This document shows positions 17,037-26,163 of a stretch of 38,257 bases of DNA, piece by piece. This stretch comes from Bacteroidales bacterium. Lineage in GTDB: Bacteria > Bacteroidota > Bacteroidia > Bacteroidales > NBLH01. A program made the position numbers and the translations under genes. Under the pieces are notes generated by a model. It worked only from the letters and a program-made list of their open reading frames with translations. It was not told where the DNA came from and made no database searches. The stretch lies in NCBI GenBank assembly GCA_016937695.1, contig JAFGWC010000087.1, forward strand, positions 1 through 38,257. Reading direction: 5' to 3'. Within the stretch, counting starts at the first letter, position 1. Each line of letters starts with the position of its first letter.

Positions 17037-17846
17037 ATGAAACAAGTCTTTTTTAGCATAATCTTAGCACTATCGATATCAACATTTGTATTTTCACAAA
17101 AAATGGAAACCGTTTTAGTTCAAGGTGGAACTTTTGTGATGGGAAACGATTATTCAATCAATACAGACGAAGCACCTGAACATAAAGTAACATTAAGCGA
17201 TTTTGAGATTGGTAAGTACGAAGTTACATTTTCTCAATTTGACCAGTTTTGTATATCAACAGGTTGGGAAAAGCCGGATGATGCAGGACTTGGAAGAGAT
17301 AATAATCCGGTAATGAACATTAGCTGGGAATCAGCTGTGATGTACTGTAACTGGCTAAGTAAAATGGATGGACTTGACAGATGCTACACAATACGAAGAG
17401 ACAGTTTAGCTACAATAGTATTATGTGATTATAGCACAAACGGATATAGACTACCTACAGAAGCCGAATGGGAATATGCAGCAAAAGGAGGAAACAAATC
17501 TAATGGATTTTCATATAGTGGCAGTAATAATCCTGATGAAGTTGCTTGGTATTATTCAAACTCAGCTGGTCGCCCGCATACAGTTGGCACAAAAAAAGCT
17601 AATGAGTTAGGAATTTTTGATATGAATGGTAATGTTAGAGAATGGGTTTGGGATTTATACGAAAAAGATTATTATTCAAAAAGCCCTGAAAGCAATCCAA
17701 CTGGACCAGCAGATGGTGTAAGACGAGTTTTTAGAGGCGGCGGATGGAGTTTTAAAGTTGGCTTTTTAAGATTAACAGCAAGAGGCTATATGGGACCAAA
17801 TAAAAGTTATGGAAATGTCGGATTTAGAGTTGTAAAAAAACCTTAA
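17037..17846 (+). CDS. Exported FGE-sulfatase (SUMF1-fold) domain protein, no catalytic cysteines
   Basis: A 269-residue protein with a signal peptide (about 1-20, FVFSQ) and one FGE-sulfatase domain, seen from QGGTFVMGND (29-38), PTEAEWEYAAKGG (140-152), NGNVREWVWD (197-206) and RVFRGGGW (230-237). Formylglycine-generating enzymes need a cysteine pair after the RGGS block. Here the matching stretch WSFKVGFLRLTARGY has none, so this is probably not a sulfatase activator. Proteins of this kind are often periplasmic or surface binding modules in Bacteroidota. It stands alone behind a sigma-54-like element and ends in a strong terminator, so it may be a target of the regulator at 2463. Confidence 0.9.
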   Translation: MKQVFFSIILALSISTFVFSQKMETVLVQGGTFVMGNDYSINTDEAPEHKVTLSDFEIGKYEVTFSQFDQFCISTGWEKPDDAGLGRDNNPVMNISWESAVMYCNWLSKMDGLDRCYTIRRDSLATIVLCDYSTNGYRLPTEAEWEYAAKGGNKSNGFSYSGSNNPDEVAWYYSNSAGRPHTVGTKKANELGIFDMNGNVREWVWDLYEKDYYSKSPESNPTGPADGVRRVFRGGGWSFKVGFLRLTARGYMGPNKSYGNVGFRVVKKP

Positions 17847-17863
17847 TGTAAATATTATACATA

Positions 17864-17907
17864 AAACAATAAAAAATGTCAGCATTAGTTGGCATTTTTT
17901 ATTGTTT
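17864..17907 (+). terminator. Rho-independent terminator after the FGE-fold gene
   Basis: AAACAATAAAAAATGTC (17864-17880) pairs with GGCATTTTTTATTGTTT (17891-17907), 17 bp with one G-T pair, around a 10-nt loop. The stem itself supplies the T run. Confidence 0.75.
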
Positions 17908-17951
17908 AGATATAAATATTACACGTATTGTAAAAATAATGTAATTTATGT

Positions 17952-17982
17952 TTTACATTTAAATATTTTTTTTATATTTTTG
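17952..17982 (+). promoter_or_regulatory. Possible promoter for the XRE regulator
   Basis: TATTTTTG at 17975-17982 matches TAnnTTTG. TTTA at 17952-17955 is a three-of-four match to TTTG at the ideal 19-nt spacing. The gene starts 76 nt after it, so the leader would be about 70 nt. Confidence 0.4.
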
Positions 17983-18057
17983 TCATATAAAAGTATACTT
18001 CGGCAAAATTATTGCTGAGTGATTGTTTATAATTTTAATTTTTAAATATATAATAAA

Positions 18058-18276
18058 ATGCAAAATACTATAAGAGTTGAAAGGGCAAAACAAAACATGA
18101 CACAAGGCCAACTTGCTGAAGCTATCGGCGTTTCAAGGCAAACAATTCATGCGATTGAAACTGGAAAATTCGCACCTTCAGTTATTACAGCTTTAAAAAT
18201 CTCAAAATATTTTAATACAACTGTACAAGAAATTTTTCAATTGGAAGAAAAAGAATTAATTGATCCTGTACAATAA
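18058..18276 (+). CDS. Small XRE-family helix-turn-helix regulator
   Basis: A 72-residue DNA-binding protein, almost all one HTH_3 domain. The recognition region is MTQGQLAEAIGVSRQTIHAIE (residues about 14-34), followed by GKFAPSVITALKISKYFNTTVQEIF. This compact form, usually called a YozG/XRE-type regulator, commonly sits beside a DUF2178-like membrane gene; none is present here. It is monocistronic, with a leader of about 70 nt. No toxin partner is adjacent. Its targets are unknown and could include its own promoter. Confidence 0.93.
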   Translation: MQNTIRVERAKQNMTQGQLAEAIGVSRQTIHAIETGKFAPSVITALKISKYFNTTVQEIFQLEEKELIDPVQ

Positions 18277-18427
18277 TTTTTTTTGATATTAATTTCAACT
18301 TTGTCAATATTTTCCAAATTAGATTTATCGTGATAGATAATTACACACAATTTAGAATCTCTTATCGTAAAGCAAATCACTTTATATCAAGCTGTTATAG
18401 CTCACTTTTGTTTTTTTTTTTTAATAC

Positions 18428-18458
18428 TTTGTTTTCTTAAGCTAATCAAATAATTTTG
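18428..18458 (+). promoter_or_regulatory. Bacteroidota-type promoter for the SNF2 operon
   Basis: TTTG at 18428-18431 and TAATTTTG at 18451-18458 are separated by exactly 19 nt, an ideal match to TTTG-N19-TAnnTTTG. The predicted start is near 18465, a leader of about 15 nt before ATG 18480. Confidence 0.7.
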
Positions 18459-18479
18459 ACAGTTTATTAAATTTAAAAT

Positions 18480-21425
18480 ATGTCAAGAGAGTTTATTGTT
18501 GGCTTAAAAGAACATCGCATATTTGGCTGGATAACTTCAGCATATTGGATTGAAAAAAAATCAAAAGATTTTTCAACAATTGTTGAAACAATAAACGAAA
18601 CCTCATTAAATATAAAAGAAAACCATTTTAGTGCTGAACAAAAAAAATTAATTGAAATATCTTCTCAGTTCAGCGAATCTGAAATTTCTAAACTTTTTTC
18701 AAAAAAAAAAATTACCTCTCGCGATTTTTTCAATAATTTAAAAGACGAAAATATATTGTCTCAAATTAGAGAATATATAGACAGACGACTAGTTAAGTAT
18801 TTTGATATTGTCCAAAAATCAGACATTAGACTTTTTTACAAATCAGAAAGTAAAAATATTTATAATGAAGACGAAATAATAATCACTAAAAACTATGCTG
18901 AAGCTGTATTTAATTTTGAAAGGACAGATGAAAACAGCAAATATTTCTTGACTTTAAGCGATGGAAATTCTGAAATTAATTTAACCGAAAAAGCCGGAGA
19001 AATTATTATTAATTCACCTTGTGTTTTACTTTTCGATAATAATTTGTATTTTTTTAAATCAGATGCTCAAGGTATTGACGGCAAAAAATTACAGCCTTTT
19101 TTCACAAAAAGTTTTATCGAAATTCCGAAAAGCGCTGAAAAAAAATATTTTGAAAGTTTTGTTTTAAAATCTATAGAAAACTACAAAGTAAATGCTAAAG
19201 GGTTCATAATAAATGAATTAAATCCAAAACCAAAAGCTATTTTACTTCTAGAAAAAGATTGGCAAAACAAATTAAATATTATTTTAAAATTTGAATACAA
19301 CAAAATATTAATTAATAAAAGTAATAAGAAACATGTTTTTGTAGAATTAATTGATAAAGAAAACTATACATTCAACAAATTATTCAGAAATTTCATTTTT
19401 GAAAATGAAAAAGTTGAATTTTTGAACAAAATTGGATTAGAAAATGATGCTCAATTTAATTTTAAATTAAAATCATCGAAAAATGATTATGAATGGAAAT
19501 TACTTCATTGGTTAAATACAAATAGCGAAATTATTATAAATGAAGGATTTGAAATCAGACAAAGTTTTTATAATAAAAAATATCTAACCCAAAATATCAA
19601 ACTTGATTTTAATATAAATGAAAATAAAGATTGGTTTGATTTAAAAGCTATTGTACATTTTGGCGAATATAGTTTTCCTTTTACAAAAATAAAAAATCAT
19701 ATTTTAAACAATAATAATGAATTTGTTTTGCCAAATGGTGAAATTGCAATTATTCCTGAAGAATGGTTTTCAAAATTTTCGAGTTATTTTCAATTTGGAA
19801 AATCGGAAGGCGATATAATTAAAATTAAAAATCATCATTTTTCATTAATTGATACTGATTTTACAGGAATAAATGAAAATTTAGTAAGCAATATCAATAA
19901 TATTTTACACAAGAATTACGAAAAGCCAACAAATTTGAATGCCAGCTTTAGAGAATATCAAAAAACAGGTTATAATTGGCTAAACTCGCTTTATGAAAAT
20001 AATTTTGGTGCTTGTTTATCTGACGATATGGGTTTAGGAAAAACACTTCAAACACTTGCATTTATTCAAAATTTAAAAGAAAAAATGGAAAATAAATCAA
20101 TTGGAAATTCTAATAAAATTATTGGCCAGCAATTAGATTTATTTTCTACAAATAACACCAAAACTACTGAAAACAATAACAATAAAGCAGGTTTAATTGT
20201 TATGCCTACATCATTAATTCATAATTGGAATAATGAAATTCAAAAATTCACACCTAAACTTAATGTACTGATTTACAATGGAATATTAAGAGACAAAAGT
20301 ATTGATAACTTTAATAATTACGATTTAATTTTAACTAGCTTTGGTATTTTAAGAAACGATATTGATATTTTGGAGAAATATCAATACTGCTTTTTAATTG
20401 TTGATGAAAGCCAATTTATAAAAAACCCGAATTCGAAAATTTATCGTTCTATACTAAAAATAGATGCCGGATTTTTTATGGCATTAACAGGTACTCCGAT
20501 AGAAAACTCGCTTACAGATTTGTGGGCTCAAATGAATTTTACTAATAACGGACTTTTAGGAAGTTTAAAGTTTTTTACACAAGAATTTATCAATCCAATT
20601 GAAAAACAAAACGATGAACTTGAAAGAGAAATAAAACAAAAAAAACTCAAAAAAATTATAAATCCGTTTATTTTAAGAAGAACAAAACAAGAAGTAGCAA
20701 AAGATTTACCCGATTTAACCGAAACTGTAAGATATTGCTCAATGAGCGAAGACCAAGAAAATTTTTATGAAGCTGAAAAATCAAGATTCAGAAATTTAAT
20801 GCTCGAAAACATAGAGCAAAATGAAAAGCAAAAAAACAATATGCTTGCTCTGCAAGGATTAACAAAACTGAGACAAATTGCAAATCACCCTTTATTAGTT
20901 GATGAAAAATCTAAAATTTCTTCGGGTAAATTTGATGAGATAATTAGCATGCTTGAAAGCTTAATGGCTGAAAATCATAAAGTTCTGATATTTTCTACAT
21001 TTGTAAAACATCTTGAATTATTTGAAGAATATTTTAAATCGGCAAAATGGAGATATTCTATATTAACAGGACAAACTGTTAAAAGAGAAGAAGTTATTGA
21101 CGAATTTCAAAATAATGAAGAAAATAAAATATTTCTGATTTCGTTAAAAGCCGGCGGCTCAGGTTTAAATTTAACTTCGGCCGAATATGTTTTTATAATT
21201 GATCCTTGGTGGAATCCGGCAGCTGAACTTCAAGCTATTAGCCGCGCTCACAGAATTGGCCAAAAAAATAAGGTGTTTGCATATCGTTTTATCTGCGAAA
21301 ACACTATTGAGCAAAAAATAGTTAAATTACAAGACAAAAAGAAAGAACTGGCTGAGCTTTTCATAAATGAAAATAATCCTTTCGGAAAATTATCTCAAAA
21401 TGAAATTTTAGATTTGTTTAATTAA
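18480..21425 (+). CDS. SNF2-family DEAD/DEAH-box helicase
   Basis: A 981-residue Swi2/Snf2 ATPase. About 480 N-terminal residues have no motif I recognise. The helicase core then shows SDDMGLGKTLQTLAF (Walker A, about 513-527), the Walker B-type VDESQ (about 641-645, DESQ where DEAH or DEAQ is common), ALTGTPIENSLTDLW and, in the second lobe, the conserved AGGSGLNLT and ISRAHRIGQ (about 920-928). Bacterial members remodel protein-DNA complexes, for example around transcription (RapA) or repair; the exact role is unknown. No methyltransferase or nuclease gene is adjacent, so a defence role is not indicated. It begins an operon with the two genes that follow. Confidence 0.94.
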   Translation: MSREFIVGLKEHRIFGWITSAYWIEKKSKDFSTIVETINETSLNIKENHFSAEQKKLIEISSQFSESEISKLFSKKKITSRDFFNNLKDENILSQIREYIDRRLVKYFDIVQKSDIRLFYKSESKNIYNEDEIIITKNYAEAVFNFERTDENSKYFLTLSDGNSEINLTEKAGEIIINSPCVLLFDNNLYFFKSDAQGIDGKKLQPFFTKSFIEIPKSAEKKYFESFVLKSIENYKVNAKGFIINELNPKPKAILLLEKDWQNKLNIILKFEYNKILINKSNKKHVFVELIDKENYTFNKLFRNFIFENEKVEFLNKIGLENDAQFNFKLKSSKNDYEWKLLHWLNTNSEIIINEGFEIRQSFYNKKYLTQNIKLDFNINENKDWFDLKAIVHFGEYSFPFTKIKNHILNNNNEFVLPNGEIAIIPEEWFSKFSSYFQFGKSEGDIIKIKNHHFSLIDTDFTGINENLVSNINNILHKNYEKPTNLNASFREYQKTGYNWLNSLYENNFGACLSDDMGLGKTLQTLAFIQNLKEKMENKSIGNSNKIIGQQLDLFSTNNTKTTENNNNKAGLIVMPTSLIHNWNNEIQKFTPKLNVLIYNGILRDKSIDNFNNYDLILTSFGILRNDIDILEKYQYCFLIVDESQFIKNPNSKIYRSILKIDAGFFMALTGTPIENSLTDLWAQMNFTNNGLLGSLKFFTQEFINPIEKQNDELEREIKQKKLKKIINPFILRRTKQEVAKDLPDLTETVRYCSMSEDQENFYEAEKSRFRNLMLENIEQNEKQKNNMLALQGLTKLRQIANHPLLVDEKSKISSGKFDEIISMLESLMAENHKVLIFSTFVKHLELFEEYFKSAKWRYSILTGQTVKREEVIDEFQNNEENKIFLISLKAGGSGLNLTSAEYVFIIDPWWNPAAELQAISRAHRIGQKNKVFAYRFICENTIEQKIVKLQDKKKELAELFINENNPFGKLSQNEILDLFN

Positions 21426-21488
21426 AATATCTATAAAAGATATTATCTTTAACTATCATAATCTAAAACTTACTTTTTAACTAATATA

Positions 21489-22280
21489 ATGATTTTAAGA
21501 CGATTAGAAATAATATATATCTTTCTTATCTTCAATTCGGTTTCTTTTAGCCAGAAAATAGATTCATCATTTTTTATAAACACAGCTTTTCAAAGCGGCG
21601 AAAAAATTTCTTACAAAGTACGTTATGGAGTTATAAAAGGCGGCGAAGCTTCATTGTCTATAAATTTAGAACCTTCGGGATATTCATACATATATCACAT
21701 AACAGCATTAGCAAAAACAACAGGCGTAATTGGCTCAATGGTAACAATACGCGATATTTATGAAAGTTACACCGAAGTACATTCAGGATTACCTATAAAA
21801 TCAGTAAGAAATATTTTAGAACATCATTATACTTCATATAACGAAGTACTTTTTTTTAGAGACAGCGGATATGTAAAGAGCTTAAAATCAGGCAAACACG
21901 AAGTACCTAGTGATATTTTAGATATTCTTTCGGCATTTTATTTTGCAAGGCGATACTTATTTAGTAATGGTTTGGAAAAAGGAAAAATTATTACTCTTAA
22001 TACCTTTTTTGATGATGAATTATTTTTAATAAAATTAAAATACAAAGCTAAAGAAAAAGTTAAAACCAAATTCGGTAAAATAAATTGCTTAAAATTTGTT
22101 CCTATTATCGAAAAAAAAAGTCCTTTTAAAAAAGAAGAGCAAATGGAAATTTGGATAACTGCTGATGAAAACTATATTCCTGTAAAAATTAGAATAAATT
22201 TACCTGTTGGCAATTTAAAATGTGATATAATTGATTTTGAAGAGCTTAAGAATATAAACGGCGAACTAAATAAAAACTAA
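21489..22280 (+). CDS. Exported DUF3108 protein
   Basis: A 263-residue protein with a signal peptide (about 1-21, SVSFSQ). The rest is beta-rich and matches DUF3108: FQSGEKISYKVRYGVIKGGEA near residues 35-55, IRDIYESY, and a final VKIRINLPVGNLKCDI. DUF3108 proteins are thought to be periplasmic or outer-membrane-associated with a lipocalin-like barrel; no activity is established. It starts 63 nt after the SNF2 gene and ends 4 nt before the nitroreductase gene, so all three are probably cotranscribed. The functional link to a helicase is unclear. Confidence 0.88.
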   Translation: MILRRLEIIYIFLIFNSVSFSQKIDSSFFINTAFQSGEKISYKVRYGVIKGGEASLSINLEPSGYSYIYHITALAKTTGVIGSMVTIRDIYESYTEVHSGLPIKSVRNILEHHYTSYNEVLFFRDSGYVKSLKSGKHEVPSDILDILSAFYFARRYLFSNGLEKGKIITLNTFFDDELFLIKLKYKAKEKVKTKFGKINCLKFVPIIEKKSPFKKEEQMEIWITADENYIPVKIRINLPVGNLKCDIIDFEELKNINGELNKN

Positions 22281-22284
22281 AATT

Positions 22285-22862
22285 ATGATAAAAAAAGCTG
22301 AAACAAAACACGATGTAATAGAATTAATAAAAACCAGATGGAGTCCTCGTTCTTTTTCTGCAAAAGAAATAACAAAAGAACAAATTCTAAGTTTATTTGA
22401 GGCTGCATCTTGGGCAGCATCGGCATATAATGAACAGCCGTGGATGTTTATATATGCAACTAAAAATGAATCAGTTCTTTACAATAAAATTTTAAACACA
22501 TTAAGTGAATGGAATCGAAATTGGGCAAAAAATGCTCCTGTTCTAATTTTATCTGCATGTAAACTTAAATTTAGTCATACCGATAAAGAAAATCGTACAG
22601 CTTTTTACGATTTAGGTCAAGCTGTTAACAGCCTTAGTTTGCAAGCTATTTCTATGGATTTATACATTCATCAAATGAGTGGATTCGACAATAAATAGCT
22701 GAAAATGAGCTTAATATACCAAAATCTCACACCGCAGTTTCGGTATTGGCACTTGGTTATCTCGGACAAGCAGATGATTTATCTGACGATTTAAAAACGC
22801 TTGAAACATCGAAAAGAGAAAGAAAAGAAATTGAAAAGTTTGTATTTAATAAATCTCTTTAA
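22285..22862 (+). pseudogene. Nitroreductase-family gene with a -1 frameshift
   Basis: The first 137 codons (22285-22698) encode the front of an FMN-dependent nitroreductase: RWSPRSFSAKEI, EAASWAASAYNEQPWMFIYA and DLGQAVNSLSLQA. The frame ends at TAG in FDNK. In the next frame the coding resumes at once: AENELNIPKSHTAVSVLALGYLGQADDL, ending at TAA 22860-22862. The break sits in AATAAATAGCT near 22690-22696; adding one A restores a single protein of about 192 residues, the normal length. The tail overlaps the convergent NAD-kinase-like gene by 4 bp. It could be a recent mutation or a sequence error, as both halves look unchanged. Confidence 0.88.
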
Positions 22863-23863
22863 CCAATTACTAATTTAGCTTTTTCATTTGCAATTTTAAT
22901 TGTGGCTATGGCGCCTGAATTAAATTGCAAAAAATCTGTTTGAATTCCATCGCTGAAAATTAAGCCATTTTTTGGCATGTGTGATTCTATAACTAATTCG
23001 TCGTTTGGATAAATTATGCCGCTTGCAATATTTATTTGAGAGCTTTTACTTAAAAAAGGCTCTCTTACTACAAAAACAAGCTTTTCTTCATCCATTGCAA
23101 TTGCTTGATACGGAAACTTTTCGGTATTATGAAATGTTGAATGAATACTGTTTGCCATATTAAACAAGGAGCTTAGCCAACCTGTTGAACCTGCTCCTGT
23201 TGACACAATAATCCCGCTCGAAGATTGATTTTCGTTTTTTCCTTGAAAAGTAATTTCATATCTTGCTGATGAATGTGAAGAAGGTCCGATAAAAAAATCG
23301 TTAAATGCCAAAAGCTTTTGTCCGTCGTTTAAAACAGTTTCGGCCATTGTAACCATTTTAAAATTATAGTTTCCGCTTATTACATTATCTAAAGCAGTAA
23401 AAAAGTTATCGCTTCTAAAAGGCAATAAAACTCCGTCGTATCTTTCAGAATCAGGATTTATGGCTAAAATAGGAATATTATGAACATATTTTGCTGTATT
23501 GGCTACAAGTCCGTCTTGTCCGATAACTATAACCAAATCGTTTGCTGAAAAAATATAAGTTGGCAAAAAATCCTGAAATATAATTTTAAATTTAAGTCGT
23601 TTTTCAACTTCTTTTTGTACTTGTTTTAAAGAATCATAAAATTTGCGATGTTCAACTTCATATTGCGAAAAATCGCTATCATTTTTATGAGGTGCAATTT
23701 TTAAACTTTTACCAAAACCTCCTTTTGATTCTTTTTTTAGTTTAAATGATTCTTGCGATTGCTTTATATAAAACCTGGCTTGATCTTGTGTATTAAACCT
23801 TTCGGTTAATTGCTCAAGCCTGGTTTTATTTCTAACAATAATTACGTTTTCAATTTTATTCAT
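22859..23863 (-). CDS. NAD-kinase-like protein with altered GGDG motif
   Basis: A 334-residue protein of the NAD kinase / ATP-NAD kinase fold. The nucleotide-binding signature reads GQDG (115-118) where NAD kinases have GGDG; NDFFIG (188-193, like NE in the family) and SSGIIVSTGAGSTGW (214-229) follow. The first about 100 residues form a charged helical extension. The GGDG change is a single Gly to Gln and its effect on activity is not known. The gene lies 58 nt downstream of the SPFH gene on the same strand, which suggests an operon and perhaps a functional pair. It may be a true NAD kinase, a lipid or sugar kinase, or a catalytically altered sensor. Confidence 0.85.
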   Translation of the reverse strand: MNKIENVIIVRNKTRLEQLTERFNTQDQARFYIKQSQESFKLKKESKGGFGKSLKIAPHKNDSDFSQYEVEHRKFYDSLKQVQKEVEKRLKFKIIFQDFLPTYIFSANDLVIVIGQDGLVANTAKYVHNIPILAINPDSERYDGVLLPFRSDNFFTALDNVISGNYNFKMVTMAETVLNDGQKLLAFNDFFIGPSSHSSARYEITFQGKNENQSSSGIIVSTGAGSTGWLSSLFNMANSIHSTFHNTEKFPYQAIAMDEEKLVFVVREPFLSKSSQINIASGIIYPNDELVIESHMPKNGLIFSDGIQTDFLQFNSGAIATIKIANEKAKLVIG

Positions 23864-23921
23864 TTAATTTAAGCAGCATTTCTTTAAACAAATTGATATT
23901 CCTATGTTAATTTAAAATTCA

Positions 23922-24956
23922 TTAAACTTGACGTTGTTGTTGAACATCAGACTCTTCGATAAGAGAATTTAACAAATTTGGTGTTATATTTAAATTTCTG
24001 ATATTTTGAGCATTTTCTGCTAACTCTCTAAAAGCTAATGCAATATTTAATTTTGCACTATGAGATGAAGGATTTATTGCCATTAGTGTTTTCCAGTCCA
24101 TTTCTTTGTATGGAAGCAGTGTTGATTCTAATCTATACTTCTCACTATCAGCTTCTTTCTTTTGATTTTCGGTTTTTAGTTCAATTAATTTTTTTGTTTG
24201 CTCTTCAACCGAAATATCAGCTTCGGTTTTCATTTCTCTAAGCTTTCTGTCGTTTTCGGCTTTAATTATTTGCGATTCATTTTTCTTTTCGCTTATTTGT
24301 TTTTTCTTTTCTTCAACTGCTATTTCAGTATTTAGCTCACTTTCTTTTATTTTTCTTTCTTGCTCAACAGCAAAATTTCTTCTTTGATATATTGCTTGAT
24401 CTGCCTCTTGTTGTAATGCTTCTCTTGTTGTTGTTTCTAGTGCTTTGCTCATTTCAGGGCTTGGCTTAACTGCTACAACATTTACTCCTAAAACTCTAAT
24501 TCCAAGCAAATTTACTGCTTCTGATTTTGACAATCCGTCAAATATTTTATTTTCGATATTTTTTGCATTTACAATTGCTTCTTTTAAAATTAAGCTTTGT
24601 ATATATGACGATGTAGCTGTTTGGGCTTCATTTATCAAACGTTGTTTTAGCTTTTCGTCGTCTTCTTTTTTATAATTACCGTTTAAATCTACCGTAAAGT
24701 CCAATAACTCAGCTAGTTGTTTCGGATTTTCTATTTTGTAAGTTATTTGTCCTTGTATTGATATTTGCTGAAAATCGTTTGTTGAATCATTAAAAATAAA
24801 CTGTAAATCATTACTGCCTAATGGAATAGCAACTATTGACGAATTAAAAGAAGTATAGAAAAAAGACAAGCCTTTACCCTCTTTTTTTATTTTACCGTTT
24901 TTAAAATGAATGACGTGAGTCATCGAATCAAATTTAATATACTTTATTCCAAACAT
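23922..24956 (-). CDS. SPFH/band 7 (stomatin-prohibitin) domain protein
   Basis: A 344-residue protein with an N-terminal SPFH domain (about 1-180; QISIQGQITYKIENPKQLAELLDF and a final RVLGVNVVAVKPSPEMSKALE). A long charged coiled coil (about 180-275) follows, rich in E, K, Q and N, then a short C-terminal tail. There is no N-terminal membrane helix or signal, so it probably sits in the cytoplasm or attaches to the membrane by other means. SPFH proteins form large rings that organise membrane microdomains. Its neighbour downstream is the NAD-kinase-like gene, probably cotranscribed. Divergent from the deacylase gene at 25035. Confidence 0.9.
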   Translation of the reverse strand: MFGIKYIKFDSMTHVIHFKNGKIKKEGKGLSFFYTSFNSSIVAIPLGSNDLQFIFNDSTNDFQQISIQGQITYKIENPKQLAELLDFTVDLNGNYKKEDDEKLKQRLINEAQTATSSYIQSLILKEAIVNAKNIENKIFDGLSKSEAVNLLGIRVLGVNVVAVKPSPEMSKALETTTREALQQEADQAIYQRRNFAVEQERKIKESELNTEIAVEEKKKQISEKKNESQIIKAENDRKLREMKTEADISVEEQTKKLIELKTENQKKEADSEKYRLESTLLPYKEMDWKTLMAINPSSHSAKLNIALAFRELAENAQNIRNLNITPNLLNSLIEESDVQQQRQV

Positions 24957-24982
24957 AGTTTTTGTTTTTTAATAATTGAAAA

Positions 24983-25013
24983 TTAGCTGGTTTAAATACA
25001 ATTTTTAATTTTG
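24983..25013 (+). promoter_or_regulatory. Possible promoter for the PagL-like gene
   Basis: TAATTTTG at 25006-25013 matches TAnnTTTG, with TTAG (24983-24986, three of four to TTTG) exactly 19 nt upstream. The predicted start near 25020 gives a leader of about 15 nt before ATG 25035. Confidence 0.45.
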
Positions 25014-25034
25014 CATTCTTTAAATTCAAATATA

Positions 25035-26117
25035 ATGCATAAAAAAATAACTTTAATAATATTTATATCTTTTTTTACAATATACAAAATATTTTCTCAA
25101 GATACTGAACATAATAATTTGTTTATTGAAAGTAAATATCAATATGGTTTTATATGGCAGCATCGCCCATCGTTAGCCGAAATAATTGGCGGAAATATTA
25201 ATGTTTTTGATTTTTCAGTAGCAAAACAAACTTATGGAGAAAAAGATTGGCAGCAACTTTTTCATTATCCGGCTTTTGGTTTTGGTTATTATTTTGTTGA
25301 TTTAGGAAATCCACAAGAATTAGGACAAGCAAATGCATTATTTGCATTCTACGATATTCCTATCTTTAGAAAGCAAAATTCTGCTTTATCGTACAAATTA
25401 TCAGGCGGATTAGCATATCTTAACAAAGGAAATATTGCAATTGGCTCACATATAAACTTATTTTTTGACTTATCGTTTATATATAAACTAAAACTTAGCA
25501 AAAATATTGATTTAGTAACCGGATTTGGTGCAACTCATTTTTCAAACGGAGCTGTAAAAATGCCTAATTTAGGAGTTAATTTATTTTCGTATAAACTTGG
25601 TTTGCAATATCGGTTTAACCAAAAACCAATAGAATATATTAAACACGAACTTCCTCAAATTGATAAAAAAAACATTTTTTCTGTTTTAACATCTGCCGGT
25701 GTTAAAGAAAAAAGACCGGATGGCGGAAAAAAATACGATGTAAAAAGCACATCTATAGAATATTTACGAAGAATTAATCATAAATATAATATCGGGCTTG
25801 GCGCAGATGTTTTTTATGATGAAAGTTTATACGATGTTTTAAATCCGGATTCAACAAAAATAATAACACAATCAGAAGTAATACGATATGGCATACATGC
25901 ATCATTTGAAGCAAGCATGAACAAACTTGTATTTACAATACAAGCCGGAACATATATTTTTACTTATTATACCGATGATGGAATTATTTACCAACGCGTT
26001 GGTTTAAAATATTTTATAACAAAAAACATATTGGCAAATATTACATTAAAAACCAGCAAAGGAGTTGCCGATTTTGTAGAATGGGGATTAGTTTACAGAT
26101 TTTATTGGAAAACCTGA
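25035..26117 (+). CDS. PagL-like acyloxyacyl hydrolase (lipid A 3-O-deacylase family)
   Basis: A 360-residue outer-membrane beta-barrel. The start is ATG 25035 (MHKKITLIIFISFFTIYKIFSQ, a signal peptide); the TTG at 25011 would overlap the promoter. The barrel strands alternate, and THFSNGAVKMPNLGVN (about 167-182) contains the HxSN motif of PagL (H168, S170). Known members remove the 3-O acyl chain from lipid A and help evade host sensing. The barrel is about twice as long as the roughly 150-residue mature PagL, as is usual for the Bacteroidota family. Activity is inferred. Confidence 0.85.
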   Translation: MHKKITLIIFISFFTIYKIFSQDTEHNNLFIESKYQYGFIWQHRPSLAEIIGGNINVFDFSVAKQTYGEKDWQQLFHYPAFGFGYYFVDLGNPQELGQANALFAFYDIPIFRKQNSALSYKLSGGLAYLNKGNIAIGSHINLFFDLSFIYKLKLSKNIDLVTGFGATHFSNGAVKMPNLGVNLFSYKLGLQYRFNQKPIEYIKHELPQIDKKNIFSVLTSAGVKEKRPDGGKKYDVKSTSIEYLRRINHKYNIGLGADVFYDESLYDVLNPDSTKIITQSEVIRYGIHASFEASMNKLVFTIQAGTYIFTYYTDDGIIYQRVGLKYFITKNILANITLKTSKGVADFVEWGLVYRFYWKT

Positions 26118-26163
26118 TAAAGAAAAATATTTACGATTATTCGATATTTTTTTTCAGAATAAA

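Noticed and set aside
17037-17846. Formylglycine-generating enzyme
   Set aside because: The catalytic cysteine pair is missing, so only the fold is claimed.
18058-21425. XRE regulator plus SNF2 helicase as a defence system
   Set aside because: They have separate promoters and no nuclease, methylase or toxin gene nearby; the operon partners are DUF3108 and nitroreductase.
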